NCBI GenBank assembly: GCA_964470375.1
Contig: CAYYCP010000005.1
Span: 1 to 64,000, forward strand
From: CAYNQK01 sp964470375
GTDB taxonomy: Bacteria > Spirochaetota > Spirochaetia > Treponematales > JBGSOB01
DNA length: 64,000 nucleotides
Direction of reading: 5' to 3'
Under the pieces are notes generated by a model, which made no database searches, was not told where the DNA came from, and saw only the letters and a list, made by a program, of their open reading frames with translations. Below, piece after piece: positions 1-7,540 of this stretch. The position numbers were made by a program, and so were the translations under genes. The number at the start of each line of letters is the position of its first letter. Positions within the stretch are counted from its first letter, which is position 1.

Positions 1-2
1 TG

Positions 3-86
3 GTGAAGGAGGGCCTGAATTTCCTAGCCAAGCCCTATTCCATCCGCGCCTTGGCTGAGAAAGTCAGGCAGGTCTTGGGCGCATGA
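3..86 (+). CDS. C-terminal end of a response-regulator receiver domain (partial)
   Basis: Only the last 27 codons are in the window, read without interruption to a TGA at 84-86. The peptide contains FLAKPYSIRALAEKVRQVLG, which matches the end of a CheY-like receiver: the conserved Lys-Pro after beta-5, then the alpha-5 helix. No output domain follows, so this is either a single-domain regulator or, more likely, the receiver at the end of a hybrid sensor kinase. That cannot be decided because the start lies outside the window. Confidence 0.75.
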   Translation: MKEGLNFLAKPYSIRALAEKVRQVLGA

Positions 87-139
87 GCGATAGATAGGCT
101 GAGTCTGAGACAAGTCGGCGTACTCTCCTGGAAGTACGC

Positions 140-316
140 ATGCCCATGAGGATACCTGTCATACCCGGTTTGCCGCACATTGGCGGGATGACCGTGTATA
201 TTCAGGAGACGGAAATATACTACCCCTTCCTCAACGATGCGCCCAATCCGAACGCCAGGTAAGCGGATGTCGTGGAATATGTCAAGGATCTGCTCAAGGG
301 AAGCCTTACCGGCTGA
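140..316 (+). pseudogene. Possible decayed short reading frame between the receiver and the next gene
   Basis: An ATG at 140 opens a 40-codon frame ending in TAA at 260-262. The same frame continues for 17 plausible codons (ADVVEYVKDLLKGSLTG) to TGA at 314-316. Both halves have protein-like composition with alternating hydrophobic residues. This looks like one small gene broken by a nonsense codon, or two spurious short frames. I recognise no family and the ATG has no strong ribosome-binding site. Nothing else is visible in the 283 bp between the receiver and the next gene except the promoter near 358. Confidence 0.2.
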
Positions 317-357
317 AGGCTCTCCTCCCCGCCCTGGCGCCATTGCCATGCATCTTC

Positions 358-363
358 TATAAT
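358..363 (+). promoter_or_regulatory. Perfect TATAAT -10 box six bases before an ATG
   Basis: TATAAT occupies 358-363 and the ATG of the downstream gene lies at 370, leaving 6 nt. A start point 6-7 nt after the -10 box would put the mRNA 5' end on the start codon. There is no Shine-Dalgarno sequence in the gap and no clear -35 box. This supports a leaderless start at 370 rather than the in-frame ATG at 343. Confidence 0.5.
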
Positions 364-369
364 CTAGGC

Positions 370-1617
370 ATGCCCCCGAGCCGCAGATACTCGTCCTATG
401 GCGGCCAGGGGATAGTGGGGGTGGGGAAAGTGGATAAGCCGACGGCCGAGGCCATCGGGACGGCCATCGCGGATTCCTTGAACGCGGACAGGGTTGTTCC
501 GGCCGAGCTCTTGAGAAAGATCGAGGATATCTGCGGAGTGAAGGGGCTGATGGCGCCCCTGTGGGCCCGCAGCTCCGAAAGCCGCGTAGCCCAGGGCCGG
601 CCGGCCCTTGATCCTTCCAAGCCCCTCATCCTGAGCCGCGGCTTCGGCGGGGCGGTGGCCGAGGAGGAGCTCAGGGACTACCTGCCTGAGGAAAAGATCC
701 TGATCAATAAGGATATTTTCCGCGGTATCCTCGACAAGCTGGATTTCTCCAAGATGGACGAAGCCCTGGAGCGGCGCGTGCTGGACAAGCTGCGCCGGGA
801 TTCCATCGGGCTGGGGCCTGAGGACGTGGCCCTCTACTATAACCTCATCAAGGTGAGCAAGTTGGCCGGTCTCAAGCGGCCGGCCGGCCTTGATACAGCC
901 GCGCAGGGCGGGGCGGCTTCCAGGACGCCGGAGCAATCCGCGGCCGAGCTGATCGACTTGGCGGAAAAGGCCTTCGACTTGAACGCCAAGAATTTCACTA
1001 GGGCCAATGGAGGCAAGACGCCTCCGGAACGAAGGCGCATAATAGAGGTTCTGGCGGACGGTATACAACGGCGGTCAGTGAACGATGCCGTCCTGGGCAA
1101 TCTCTTGGGGCGTAAGAGCCCCAAATGGGTCGGGCTGTTGGTCGAGTTCATGAAGCATTGCGCCATTCAGCGCGGTGACGATCCCGTGGAGCTCGTCTGC
1201 TACTCAGGGCTGTACACTCTTTTTAACGGCTGTGACCGGGAAAACCTGCAGGTTTTGCAGTTGGCTTCTCCCCTATACGCCTTCATCACCGACAAGATAG
1301 GCAAGGTGCGCAGCGTGCATTACGCCTCCCTGCGCTTCATGCTGGGCTTCCTGGCGGCCCTTTCGGCCCAGGTTATGGAGATCGCTGCTAAGTACGCGGA
1401 CTCAGCGCCCGATCAGCGTCAGAAGCTGGCAAAGCTTTACGGGGCGGATGATCGACGGGCTATGCTGGTGGCCAACGCCAACGGCATCGGCGCCCGCGCC
1501 CTGGCGGAATTCAAGACCGAGGCGCGCGAAGTCCTGAGCAGCATGAAGAGCTTCCTGTCATCGCGTAAGGATGTCGTCAGCGTCGACGACTTGTTCTCCG
1601 TCGACTACCGTTCGTAA
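370..1617 (+). CDS. Conserved-looking hypothetical protein, cytoplasmic
   Basis: This 415-residue protein is of a family I do not recognise. No signal peptide or membrane segment is visible. The N-terminal ~190 residues are charged and Pro/Gly-containing. After an Ala-rich linker, the C-terminal ~230 residues look all-helical, with long amphipathic stretches such as VNDAVLGNLLGRKSPKWVGL and LRFMLGFLAALSAQVMEIAA. The ATG at 370 is preferred over the in-frame ATG at 343 because TATAAT ends six bases before it. The stop lies 9 nt before a voltage-sensor membrane protein that has a good ribosome-binding site, so the two are probably cotranscribed and functionally linked. No enzymatic motif was seen. 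Confidence 0.8.
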   Translation: MPPSRRYSSYGGQGIVGVGKVDKPTAEAIGTAIADSLNADRVVPAELLRKIEDICGVKGLMAPLWARSSESRVAQGRPALDPSKPLILSRGFGGAVAEEELRDYLPEEKILINKDIFRGILDKLDFSKMDEALERRVLDKLRRDSIGLGPEDVALYYNLIKVSKLAGLKRPAGLDTAAQGGAASRTPEQSAAELIDLAEKAFDLNAKNFTRANGGKTPPERRRIIEVLADGIQRRSVNDAVLGNLLGRKSPKWVGLLVEFMKHCAIQRGDDPVELVCYSGLYTLFNGCDRENLQVLQLASPLYAFITDKIGKVRSVHYASLRFMLGFLAALSAQVMEIAAKYADSAPDQRQKLAKLYGADDRRAMLVANANGIGARALAEFKTEAREVLSSMKSFLSSRKDVVSVDDLFSVDYRS

Positions 1618-1626
1618 GGAGCTTGT

Positions 1627-2616
1627 ATGCCGTTACGCGCGCGGCGGGGTTTCCGCCGGATCATGGCCGTCCTGGACGCGGCCAACCCCTTCCTGGTGCT
1701 GCTCTCCATCATCGGCCTCTTCATGGAGTACACGCCCCTGCGGGCTTTTGCCGACATACCCAATGCCACGATATCCGTGATCTTCGTGGCCGACTTCGCC
1801 CTACGCCTGATGGCCTATCCCTTCAGGGACTATTTCCTGAAGGGCTTCGGCTGGGTGGATTTTTTAGCCAGCGTGCCCGGCCTCCTCGTCCTGCTCAGCG
1901 GTACGCCCCTCCTCAACGTCATCAAGGTGGTGCGCATAGGGCGCTTCTTCCGCATCGTAAGGGCCCTGCGTTTCCTGCGGGCCTTCGACTTCCTCAAGCG
2001 GATGCGCGGAGACTCGGCCTGGATCCAGGAGAGGGTCATGCAGACAGGAGTCTCCATCGTCTTGACCTACGTGGCGGGAATCATGGTCCTGGATCTAGCA
2101 ATCCTAGGTAGGCCCGGATTCCCGGAGGGATCGGCCGACGCCATCATGCTCATCCTCTTGGGCACCCTCCTGGCCGTCCTGGTCATCATCATCTTCTACA
2201 TGGGCTACATCTTCGCCAAGGACATGAGCGTCGTCCAGCTCATCGTCGATTCCATAGACGCGGACGATTATTCCCTCCTCAAGGCCGAGGCCGCCAAGCT
2301 CAAGGACGGTTTCGGGAGCCTGTCCGTCGAAGAGGGCGAGAGCGAGATGGTCTCACTCCTCAAGATGGCCGGAAAGGTAGCCGCGGCCATGGACTCGTCC
2401 GGCCTTACAAGCATGGGAGAAGAACTATTCCCAGATGGGCCAGGAGGCGACGGGGACACCGGCATCCAGGCCGGCCTGGCCGAAATAAGCGCGCGCCTCG
2501 AGCGCATAGAGGCGGCTATCGCTCCGCATTCGGCCCTGGAGGCCAAACGGGCCGCCGCCGAGACGATACGCCTCCTCACCCCGGCCATCCTGAAGTACCT
2601 AGGCCGGAGGGGCTGA
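1627..2616 (+). CDS. Voltage-sensor-type ion channel-like membrane protein without an evident pore filter
   Basis: This is a 329-residue membrane protein. S1 (about 20-40), S2 (47-66, with an Asp and RLMAYP), S3 (74-91, with VDFLASVPG) and S4 (about 98-122) resemble a voltage-gated ion channel sensor. S4 carries Lys100, Arg103, 106, 109, 112, 115 and 118, a basic residue at every third position. Two more hydrophobic segments (139-160 and 171-197) match S5 and S6. Only about ten residues (GRPGFPEGSA) separate them, with no pore helix and no GYGD-like filter. A soluble acidic and then helical tail of about 130 residues follows. It is preceded by AAGGAG and lies 9 nt after the upstream gene. Ion conduction is uncertain; a voltage-sensing role is inferred. 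Confidence 0.8.
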   Translation: MPLRARRGFRRIMAVLDAANPFLVLLSIIGLFMEYTPLRAFADIPNATISVIFVADFALRLMAYPFRDYFLKGFGWVDFLASVPGLLVLLSGTPLLNVIKVVRIGRFFRIVRALRFLRAFDFLKRMRGDSAWIQERVMQTGVSIVLTYVAGIMVLDLAILGRPGFPEGSADAIMLILLGTLLAVLVIIIFYMGYIFAKDMSVVQLIVDSIDADDYSLLKAEAAKLKDGFGSLSVEEGESEMVSLLKMAGKVAAAMDSSGLTSMGEELFPDGPGGDGDTGIQAGLAEISARLERIEAAIAPHSALEAKRAAAETIRLLTPAILKYLGRRG

Positions 2617-2955
2617 GGGGCCTTCTGATCGCCTTATGAGTTCTTCGAAGAATGTTGGAAGCCTTATATCGCTACAATGAGTTGGGGGAGATCCGATTAC
2701 CGACCACTAGATGAGCGATTCTGTTAAATCTCCCCGATTTTTCGATATACTACCGACTAGATACATAGACCGAGACGCTGGCCAAAAATCTCCAATACAT
2801 CGAAATTCCCTCCAGACCTATTCTCTTCCGATCACCTTCCTGATCCCTCTTGAAAAGCCAAAAACAGTCCATATGGGATGTTTTGCCATATAGAGCACAG
2901 GTGTTTTCGCGGATTGGTTCTATCCTATCAAGTATACCGTTATCGGGAGGCCGAG
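2617..2955 (+). other. AT-richer intergenic stretch with a weak inverted repeat
   Basis: These 339 bp are visibly richer in A and T than the coding DNA on either side and contain no convincing gene. GGGGAGAT at 2685-2692 is repeated inverted as ATCTCCCC at 2728-2735, followed by a short T run. This could be a long-loop terminator for the upstream pair. A ribosome-binding site (GGGAGG, 2945-2950) at the right edge serves the next gene. No clear promoter was identified. Confidence 0.4.
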
Positions 2956-4038
2956 ATGAGGTCGCGTCCCATCGGCATGCTTGTATCCGTTCTCGCCAGT
3001 TTCGCGGTCGCCGCAGCGGGCGCGCAGCCGGGCTTCAGCGCCTCGGTGGGGGTGAACCCGACCACCATGGGGACGGTGGGCGAGAACATCGCCTTGCGAT
3101 ATTCCATTCCACCTTACTTCACCCTGGCAGCTGAGGGCAGGCAGGAGAATCTCCTGTCGGCCGATCAGCGCTTCGAGCTCTATGGCAGCCAGGTCTCCGG
3201 GGACATGTCCAGGAAGGCCCTCATCGGGAGGGCCCTCGTTGGCGCCGGGATAGGGCTGGGCGCCTTCTCCGTCTCGCCCTACGCTGCCTTCGATATCGAA
3301 AGCGCAACGACGTATACCATAGTGAGGATACTCGAAAGCGGGGCCGGGCTCCCGGAGGACACCTCGAGCCTCATGGACATAAGGGGCCGCGAGCTTATCT
3401 ATGGCCCCACCTTCGGCGCCGACATGGGCCTGTCCCTGACCGCTTTTTCTTTATCGCTCGGCGGCTATTTCTCGCCTTATGCCCTCTGGAGCGTGGACCT
3501 GGAACGCTTCATGGACAGGGTCACCTGGCCTACGGCGGGGAGCGGCATCACCTATCCGGTGTTCTTCTGGGGGCGACGGGCCGAGACCCTGGAGCTCGAG
3601 AGCTTCCTGGCCGGTGGCTCCCTCGGCATGGGGCTCAGCCTGCCCGCCCTCAAATCCCGCTTCGGCCTCTCGGGCTCCGCGCGCTACCTCTGGTACGCGG
3701 GGAATTCCATAGTCAACGTGAAGACCGACACGCCCTATAAGAATTACGACGGCGTGACCGCGCCCGACGACCTGCCCCTGCAGATCATCAGCGCCACCGA
3801 GAATTTGAACGCCTATACCGAATTGGACGACATGAGGATAGAAGCGGGGCTTTCCTGGGAGTTGGTCTTCCTGAAGGACGCCCTGCGCCTGAGGTCTGCT
3901 CCCTCCATAGCTGTCTCCTACGCCCTGATCAGGCGCGGTTTCGTCTATCGCTACCTGGACGCCAGTCCCAGCCTCAAGAACGAGAGCTGGATCGAGCAGT
4001 ACGGATTCGTACGTTTCTCGCTATCTCTCGGAATCTAA
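2956..4038 (+). CDS. Secreted, probable outer-membrane beta-barrel protein
   Basis: This 360-residue protein has an N-terminal signal peptide (basic MRSRP, hydrophobic core, cleavage near AAAGAQ). Many short alternating hydrophobic/polar strands follow, with aromatic girdle residues and Gly-rich turns, ending in a strand with an aromatic residue (FVRFSLSLGI). This is the usual look of an outer-membrane barrel. The start at 2956 is chosen because GGGAGG lies 6 nt upstream and the signal peptide begins there; the longer frame from 2878 would bury the signal. It lies just upstream of a large surface lipoprotein (start 4072), suggesting an envelope module. No specific porin family is recognised. 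Confidence 0.75.
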   Translation: MRSRPIGMLVSVLASFAVAAAGAQPGFSASVGVNPTTMGTVGENIALRYSIPPYFTLAAEGRQENLLSADQRFELYGSQVSGDMSRKALIGRALVGAGIGLGAFSVSPYAAFDIESATTYTIVRILESGAGLPEDTSSLMDIRGRELIYGPTFGADMGLSLTAFSLSLGGYFSPYALWSVDLERFMDRVTWPTAGSGITYPVFFWGRRAETLELESFLAGGSLGMGLSLPALKSRFGLSGSARYLWYAGNSIVNVKTDTPYKNYDGVTAPDDLPLQIISATENLNAYTELDDMRIEAGLSWELVFLKDALRLRSAPSIAVSYALIRRGFVYRYLDASPSLKNESWIEQYGFVRFSLSLGI

Positions 4039-4071
4039 ATGGAAGCGGCGCGTACCGCGGGAGTGAAGGGC

Positions 4072-5762
4072 ATGAAAAGGATCCTGATGGCATTATGCGT
4101 GATCGGCATGGGCATAGTTTTCTCTGCTTGTCCGGGGCTCTTCGGCAAGGACGAGAAGGCTCCCAGCGTTTCCATCACCTCGCCGACGGCCGGAAGCCAG
4201 GTTTCGGGAGTTGTCCTCGTGCAGGCCAGCGCCACGGACGACGTGGGCGTCTACAAGGTAGTCTTCATGGTGGACGGGACTCCCATCTACGAGGATAAGT
4301 CAGCGCCCTACGAGGCCTACTGGAATACGGCCACCTACGCGGCCGGTACCCATTATCTCAAGGCCGAAGCCTATGATCCGACGGGCAACGTGGGCGAATC
4401 CGCCTCCGTGGCCGTCACCAAGGCGGATGGGTTGGCGTCCTTCGCGGAAGACTTCACCGGCTATCCCCTGGGGGCCACGGGCGACCTGAGCGGCAACATG
4501 CCTTCTGGCGCGACGTGGTCCGGGATGACCAACGGGACTGGTTCCCAGCTTGAAATCGTGAATGATCCGGCGGGCGGGGCAAGGTCGCCATCGCTCAGGC
4601 TCGTCCACGGGGCCGGCGAGGACGATGCCGTCACGACCTTCGCCCCGGTACCCGGAGCGGCCGAGGGCGAGGCCGAGGTAGCCTTCTATGTCCAGTCCGG
4701 AGGGGCCCTCTGCATCAGCCTGGGAGACGGCCCTATGGCCACAGCGCGGACGGCCTTCCTGCTCTGGTTCGTGGAGAGGCCGGCCGGCACCGTGGCGAGC
4801 TACTTCGTGGATTCTGATACAGTCCAGTTCGGGACAACCGCAGTGTCCAAGAATGTCTGGCATGTCCTGAGGATCGTCTTCGACTGCGATGCCGGGGAGT
4901 GGGGCGCCTACCTGGACGGGAACGTCTTCATCACCGCCCAGTCCATAGTGGGCGGCAGCTTCGACCAGATCGAGTACCTGTCGATATCCACAACATCCTT
5001 GTCGGCCGATCACTTCGGCGGCAGCTTCGTCGTGGATGACCTTTCCGTAGAGGCGCAGCAGGTCCTCATCCCCCAGGCCGGGAGCTCCCCGTCTGTGGCC
5101 GGTCCGGCTACCCTGACCGCGACGGCCGAGACCGGAGGCATCCGCCTGACCTGGACGGACTCCTCCGATAATGAGGATGCGTTCTGGATAATACGCTGCC
5201 CGAACAATCTTTTCGCTACCGGTACCTATGCGGTCGTCGGCACTGCCCTCCAGGGCGCGACGAGCTACCTGGATACGAGCGCGGTGGCAGGCTCTACCTA
5301 TTATTACCGTGTGGCCGCATACGCGGAAATCGATACAGAGGATTACTTCGGCTTCTCTCCCATCGCCGGGCCCGTCAGCATGCCCAGCGTGCCTGTCCCG
5401 GAGGACGGAATCTACCTGGCAGGCAGCTTCAAGGATCCGGCCGATCCCTATTCCAGCGCCGTCATCTGGCATGACGNNNNNNNNNNNNNNNNNNNNNNNN
5501 NNNNNNNNNNNNNNNNNNNNNNNNNNNNNNNNNNNNNNNNNNNNNNNNNNNNNNNNNNNNNNNNNNNNNNNNNNNNGGCAGCTTCAAGGATCCGGCCGAT
5601 CCCTATTCCAGCGCCGTCATCTGGCATGACGATGGCGTCACTGTAGAGCGGATCGACCTCACTGACGGGCTTGCCTCCAACGCGGCCGCCAAGGACGTCT
5701 TCATCGGGGCGGACGCGGTCTACGCCTGCGGCTACGTTTGCCAGAACGCCTCTACAGTGTAA
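4072..5762 (+). CDS. N-terminal part of a large surface lipoprotein (Ig + LamG-like + FnIII + start of propeller), interrupted
   Basis: A lipoprotein signal MKRILMALCVIGMGIVFSAC has its lipidated Cys at 20. A bacterial Ig-like domain follows (about 33-110, SITSPTAGSQVSG), then a beta-rich jelly-roll-like region (about 125-335), a fibronectin type III domain (about 345-440) and the first propeller repeats (IYLAGSF, VYACGYV). A 100-N gap falls in repeat 1. Removing the duplicated 155-bp unit joins this part in frame to the downstream part ending at 7370. An in-frame TAA at 5760-5762 (after NASTV) then stops translation inside repeat 2. The ATG at 4072 is chosen over 4039 because the lipoprotein signal starts there. 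Likely an exposed adhesion or carbohydrate-binding protein (inference). Confidence 0.7.
5422..5631. other. Scaffold gap (100 N, 5477-5576) flanked by an identical 55-bp sequence
   Basis: The 55 bp at 5422-5476 are identical to 5577-5631, separated by exactly 100 N. Deleting one copy plus the N run (155 bp) restores a continuous reading frame. Two other gaps in the window have the same 55-bp signature, so this is an unmerged contig overlap, not a biological repeat. Confidence 0.95.
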
Positions 5763-5876
5763 AACGCGGTCTGGTGGAAACTGACCCCGGACGGCACGGT
5801 CACGCAGACCCTCCTCGGCAGCGGGACTCAAAACGTCATCGCCAAGGCCATCCGGGTTTCAGGAAGCGATGTCTAC

Positions 5877-7370
5877 GTGGTAGGAGATGATTGGAATGCG
5901 ACCGGGATAATGGGGGTCCTGTGGACGAACGGTTCCGCGAGCTTGCTCACGGTCGCCTCCAATTTCGCCGCGGCCAATGGTCTGGCCCTTTACGGGAACT
6001 ACCGCTACATCGCCGGCACCTATGATGACAACTACAACGCCCTCAATCACGCCTATAACTGGGTGCGGGGCGCGGCCTCGGCCTCCCTGGACCTGGTGGG
6101 CGCCTCGGGGAACGCCTGCTACGGGTACGACATCGCCCTATCGGGCCTGGGCGTCCTGACGGGAGGCTTCTATAACGATTCCGGGACATACCGCGCATCC
6201 TACTGGCTGGACGACGGGTCGAGCGTCTACACGAGGATCATCGGGCCGGCCGGCGTCGAGAGCCGCTGCTACGGCATCGCCGCGGACGCGAGCGATGCGC
6301 TGTACTGTTCCGGCTATTACCAGGTGGAGGGCTCCATCTACTCAGCCGCCCTCTGGTCAGGCGACGACAACGCGCTCAGCATGAAGACGCTCCCGAAACC
6401 GGACGCCACAGAGTCTGCCTACGCCGACGACGTGGCACTGGGAGGCGGAGCCGCCTTCGTTTCGGGGACCTGGACGAGCGTGGATAATCTTTCCATGGGT
6501 GGCTATTGGACAGTCTCCGGGGCGTCCATAGGCAGGAAGCCACTCACCCAGCCAGGCGATTCCTTCTCGATAGAGGCCATCGCCGTACGCAACCCGAGTG
6601 TGGACACCAGCGTGCACGCGGACCCCACTCTTCCGACGGGCACGACCCTGCCGGCCTACCCCAGCGGGGTGACCCAGAGCGGGTTGGTAGCTTATTATCC
6701 CTTCTCCAATTCCCCCGCTGACGCCAGCGGCAATGCCTTGAACGGAAGTCTCAACGGCGGCCCCGTCGCCACGGCCGACCGCTTCGGCAACCCCATCAGC
6801 GCATACAGCTTCGACGGCGTCGACGACTACGTCTCGGTGCCGGACAGCGACGCGCTGGATCTCTATGCCCAAGAATACACACCGATGACGTGGAGCGTCT
6901 GGGTACGGCCGGAGGCCCTGGAAGCCGGCGAAACCATGTCCATCTTGTGCAAGAACCGCTATTTTTACGATTCCTCCACGGGCTACTCGCACTACGATTG
7001 GGGCGGGTATTGGCTCAAGATAACGGAATCATCGGGGTCCATCAACTTGATCGCGGATACCTGGGGCTACTCGAGCGGCGTGACGTTCGCCTCAGTGTCC
7101 ATCCCGGCCGGGCAATGGACCAATATCGCCGTGACCTACGACGGAACCGACCTGGGCCTGGCCCTTTACGTGAACGGCGCGCTCTTCTCCACGTGGGGAC
7201 TCGACGCCAGCTACCGCAACGCGTATCCGCTGTACATCGGCCGGGATAACAGGGAATCGGGAGACCAGAACTGGTGGAGAGGTGCCCTGGATGATGTGCG
7301 ACTCTTTAACCGCAAGCTGACCGCAGCTGAGATCCTGGCTCTCTACCATGAGGGCGGCTGGGGAGAATGA
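5877..7370 (+). CDS. C-terminal part of the large surface lipoprotein: propeller repeats and LamG domain
   Basis: The frame is the continuation of the 4072 gene once the scaffold duplication is collapsed. It is coding-like from 5577 onward, but a TAA at 5760 separates it from the N-terminus. The GTG at 5877 is only the first start-like codon and has no ribosome-binding site. Repeats with the pattern aromatic/V-x-x-G then A-x-x-W recur at VYVVGDDW, RYIAGTYD, GVLTGGFY, LYCSGYYQ and AFVSGTWT. With two upstream this makes seven, spaced about 43-52 residues, as expected of a seven-bladed propeller. From about 6684 a LamG/concanavalin-like domain follows (GLVAYYPF, FDGVDDYVSVPDS, WTNIAVTYDG, LYIGRDN, ALDDVRLFNRKL). 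The product is likely cell-surface. Gene inactivation or a base error cannot be told apart here. Confidence 0.7.
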   Translation: MVGDDWNATGIMGVLWTNGSASLLTVASNFAAANGLALYGNYRYIAGTYDDNYNALNHAYNWVRGAASASLDLVGASGNACYGYDIALSGLGVLTGGFYNDSGTYRASYWLDDGSSVYTRIIGPAGVESRCYGIAADASDALYCSGYYQVEGSIYSAALWSGDDNALSMKTLPKPDATESAYADDVALGGGAAFVSGTWTSVDNLSMGGYWTVSGASIGRKPLTQPGDSFSIEAIAVRNPSVDTSVHADPTLPTGTTLPAYPSGVTQSGLVAYYPFSNSPADASGNALNGSLNGGPVATADRFGNPISAYSFDGVDDYVSVPDSDALDLYAQEYTPMTWSVWVRPEALEAGETMSILCKNRYFYDSSTGYSHYDWGGYWLKITESSGSINLIADTWGYSSGVTFASVSIPAGQWTNIAVTYDGTDLGLALYVNGALFSTWGLDASYRNAYPLYIGRDNRESGDQNWWRGALDDVRLFNRKLTAAEILALYHEGGWGE

Positions 7371-7379
7371 TCCGGGACG

Positions 7380-7414
7380 ATGGATGCGCGGATCCGTGTG
7401 ATTCGCGCATCCAT
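7380..7414 (+). terminator. Perfect 11-bp inverted repeat after the surface lipoprotein gene
   Basis: ATGGATGCGCG (7380-7390) and CGCGCATCCAT (7404-7414) are perfect complements around a 13-nt loop, 9 nt after the TGA. No T run follows, so intrinsic termination would be weak. It may instead protect the 3' end of the mRNA. Confidence 0.45.
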
Positions 7415-7470
7415 AGCTCCGCGGTATAAGGCATCGAAAAAAGGTGAAAGAGGCGTTCGCGTCCTCCTTC

Positions 7471-7499
7471 TTTACTTTCCTCCCTAAGCGAATTAAACT
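7471..7499 (+). promoter_or_regulatory. Candidate sigma-70-type promoter for the ClpA-like operon
   Basis: TTTACT (7471-7476), a 17-bp spacer and TAAACT (7494-7499) each match four of six consensus positions. The start codon at 7541 lies 41 nt downstream with a GGAAGG-type ribosome-binding site in between. Confidence 0.4.
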
Positions 7500-7540
7500 T
7501 GGCCCGTCTCCCGGCAGGACCGGGAGGGGAATGGAAGGCC

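Noticed and set aside
364..1068. Long minus-strand frame opposite the first complete gene
   Set aside because: It is antisense to a frame with better protein composition and a promoter. High-GC DNA gives such shadows, and no ribosome-binding site or domain was seen.
5422..5631. Direct 55-bp repeats flanking the N runs as mobile element ends
   Set aside because: The same length occurs at three unrelated gaps, always with exactly 100 N, and collapsing restores genes; this is assembly overlap.
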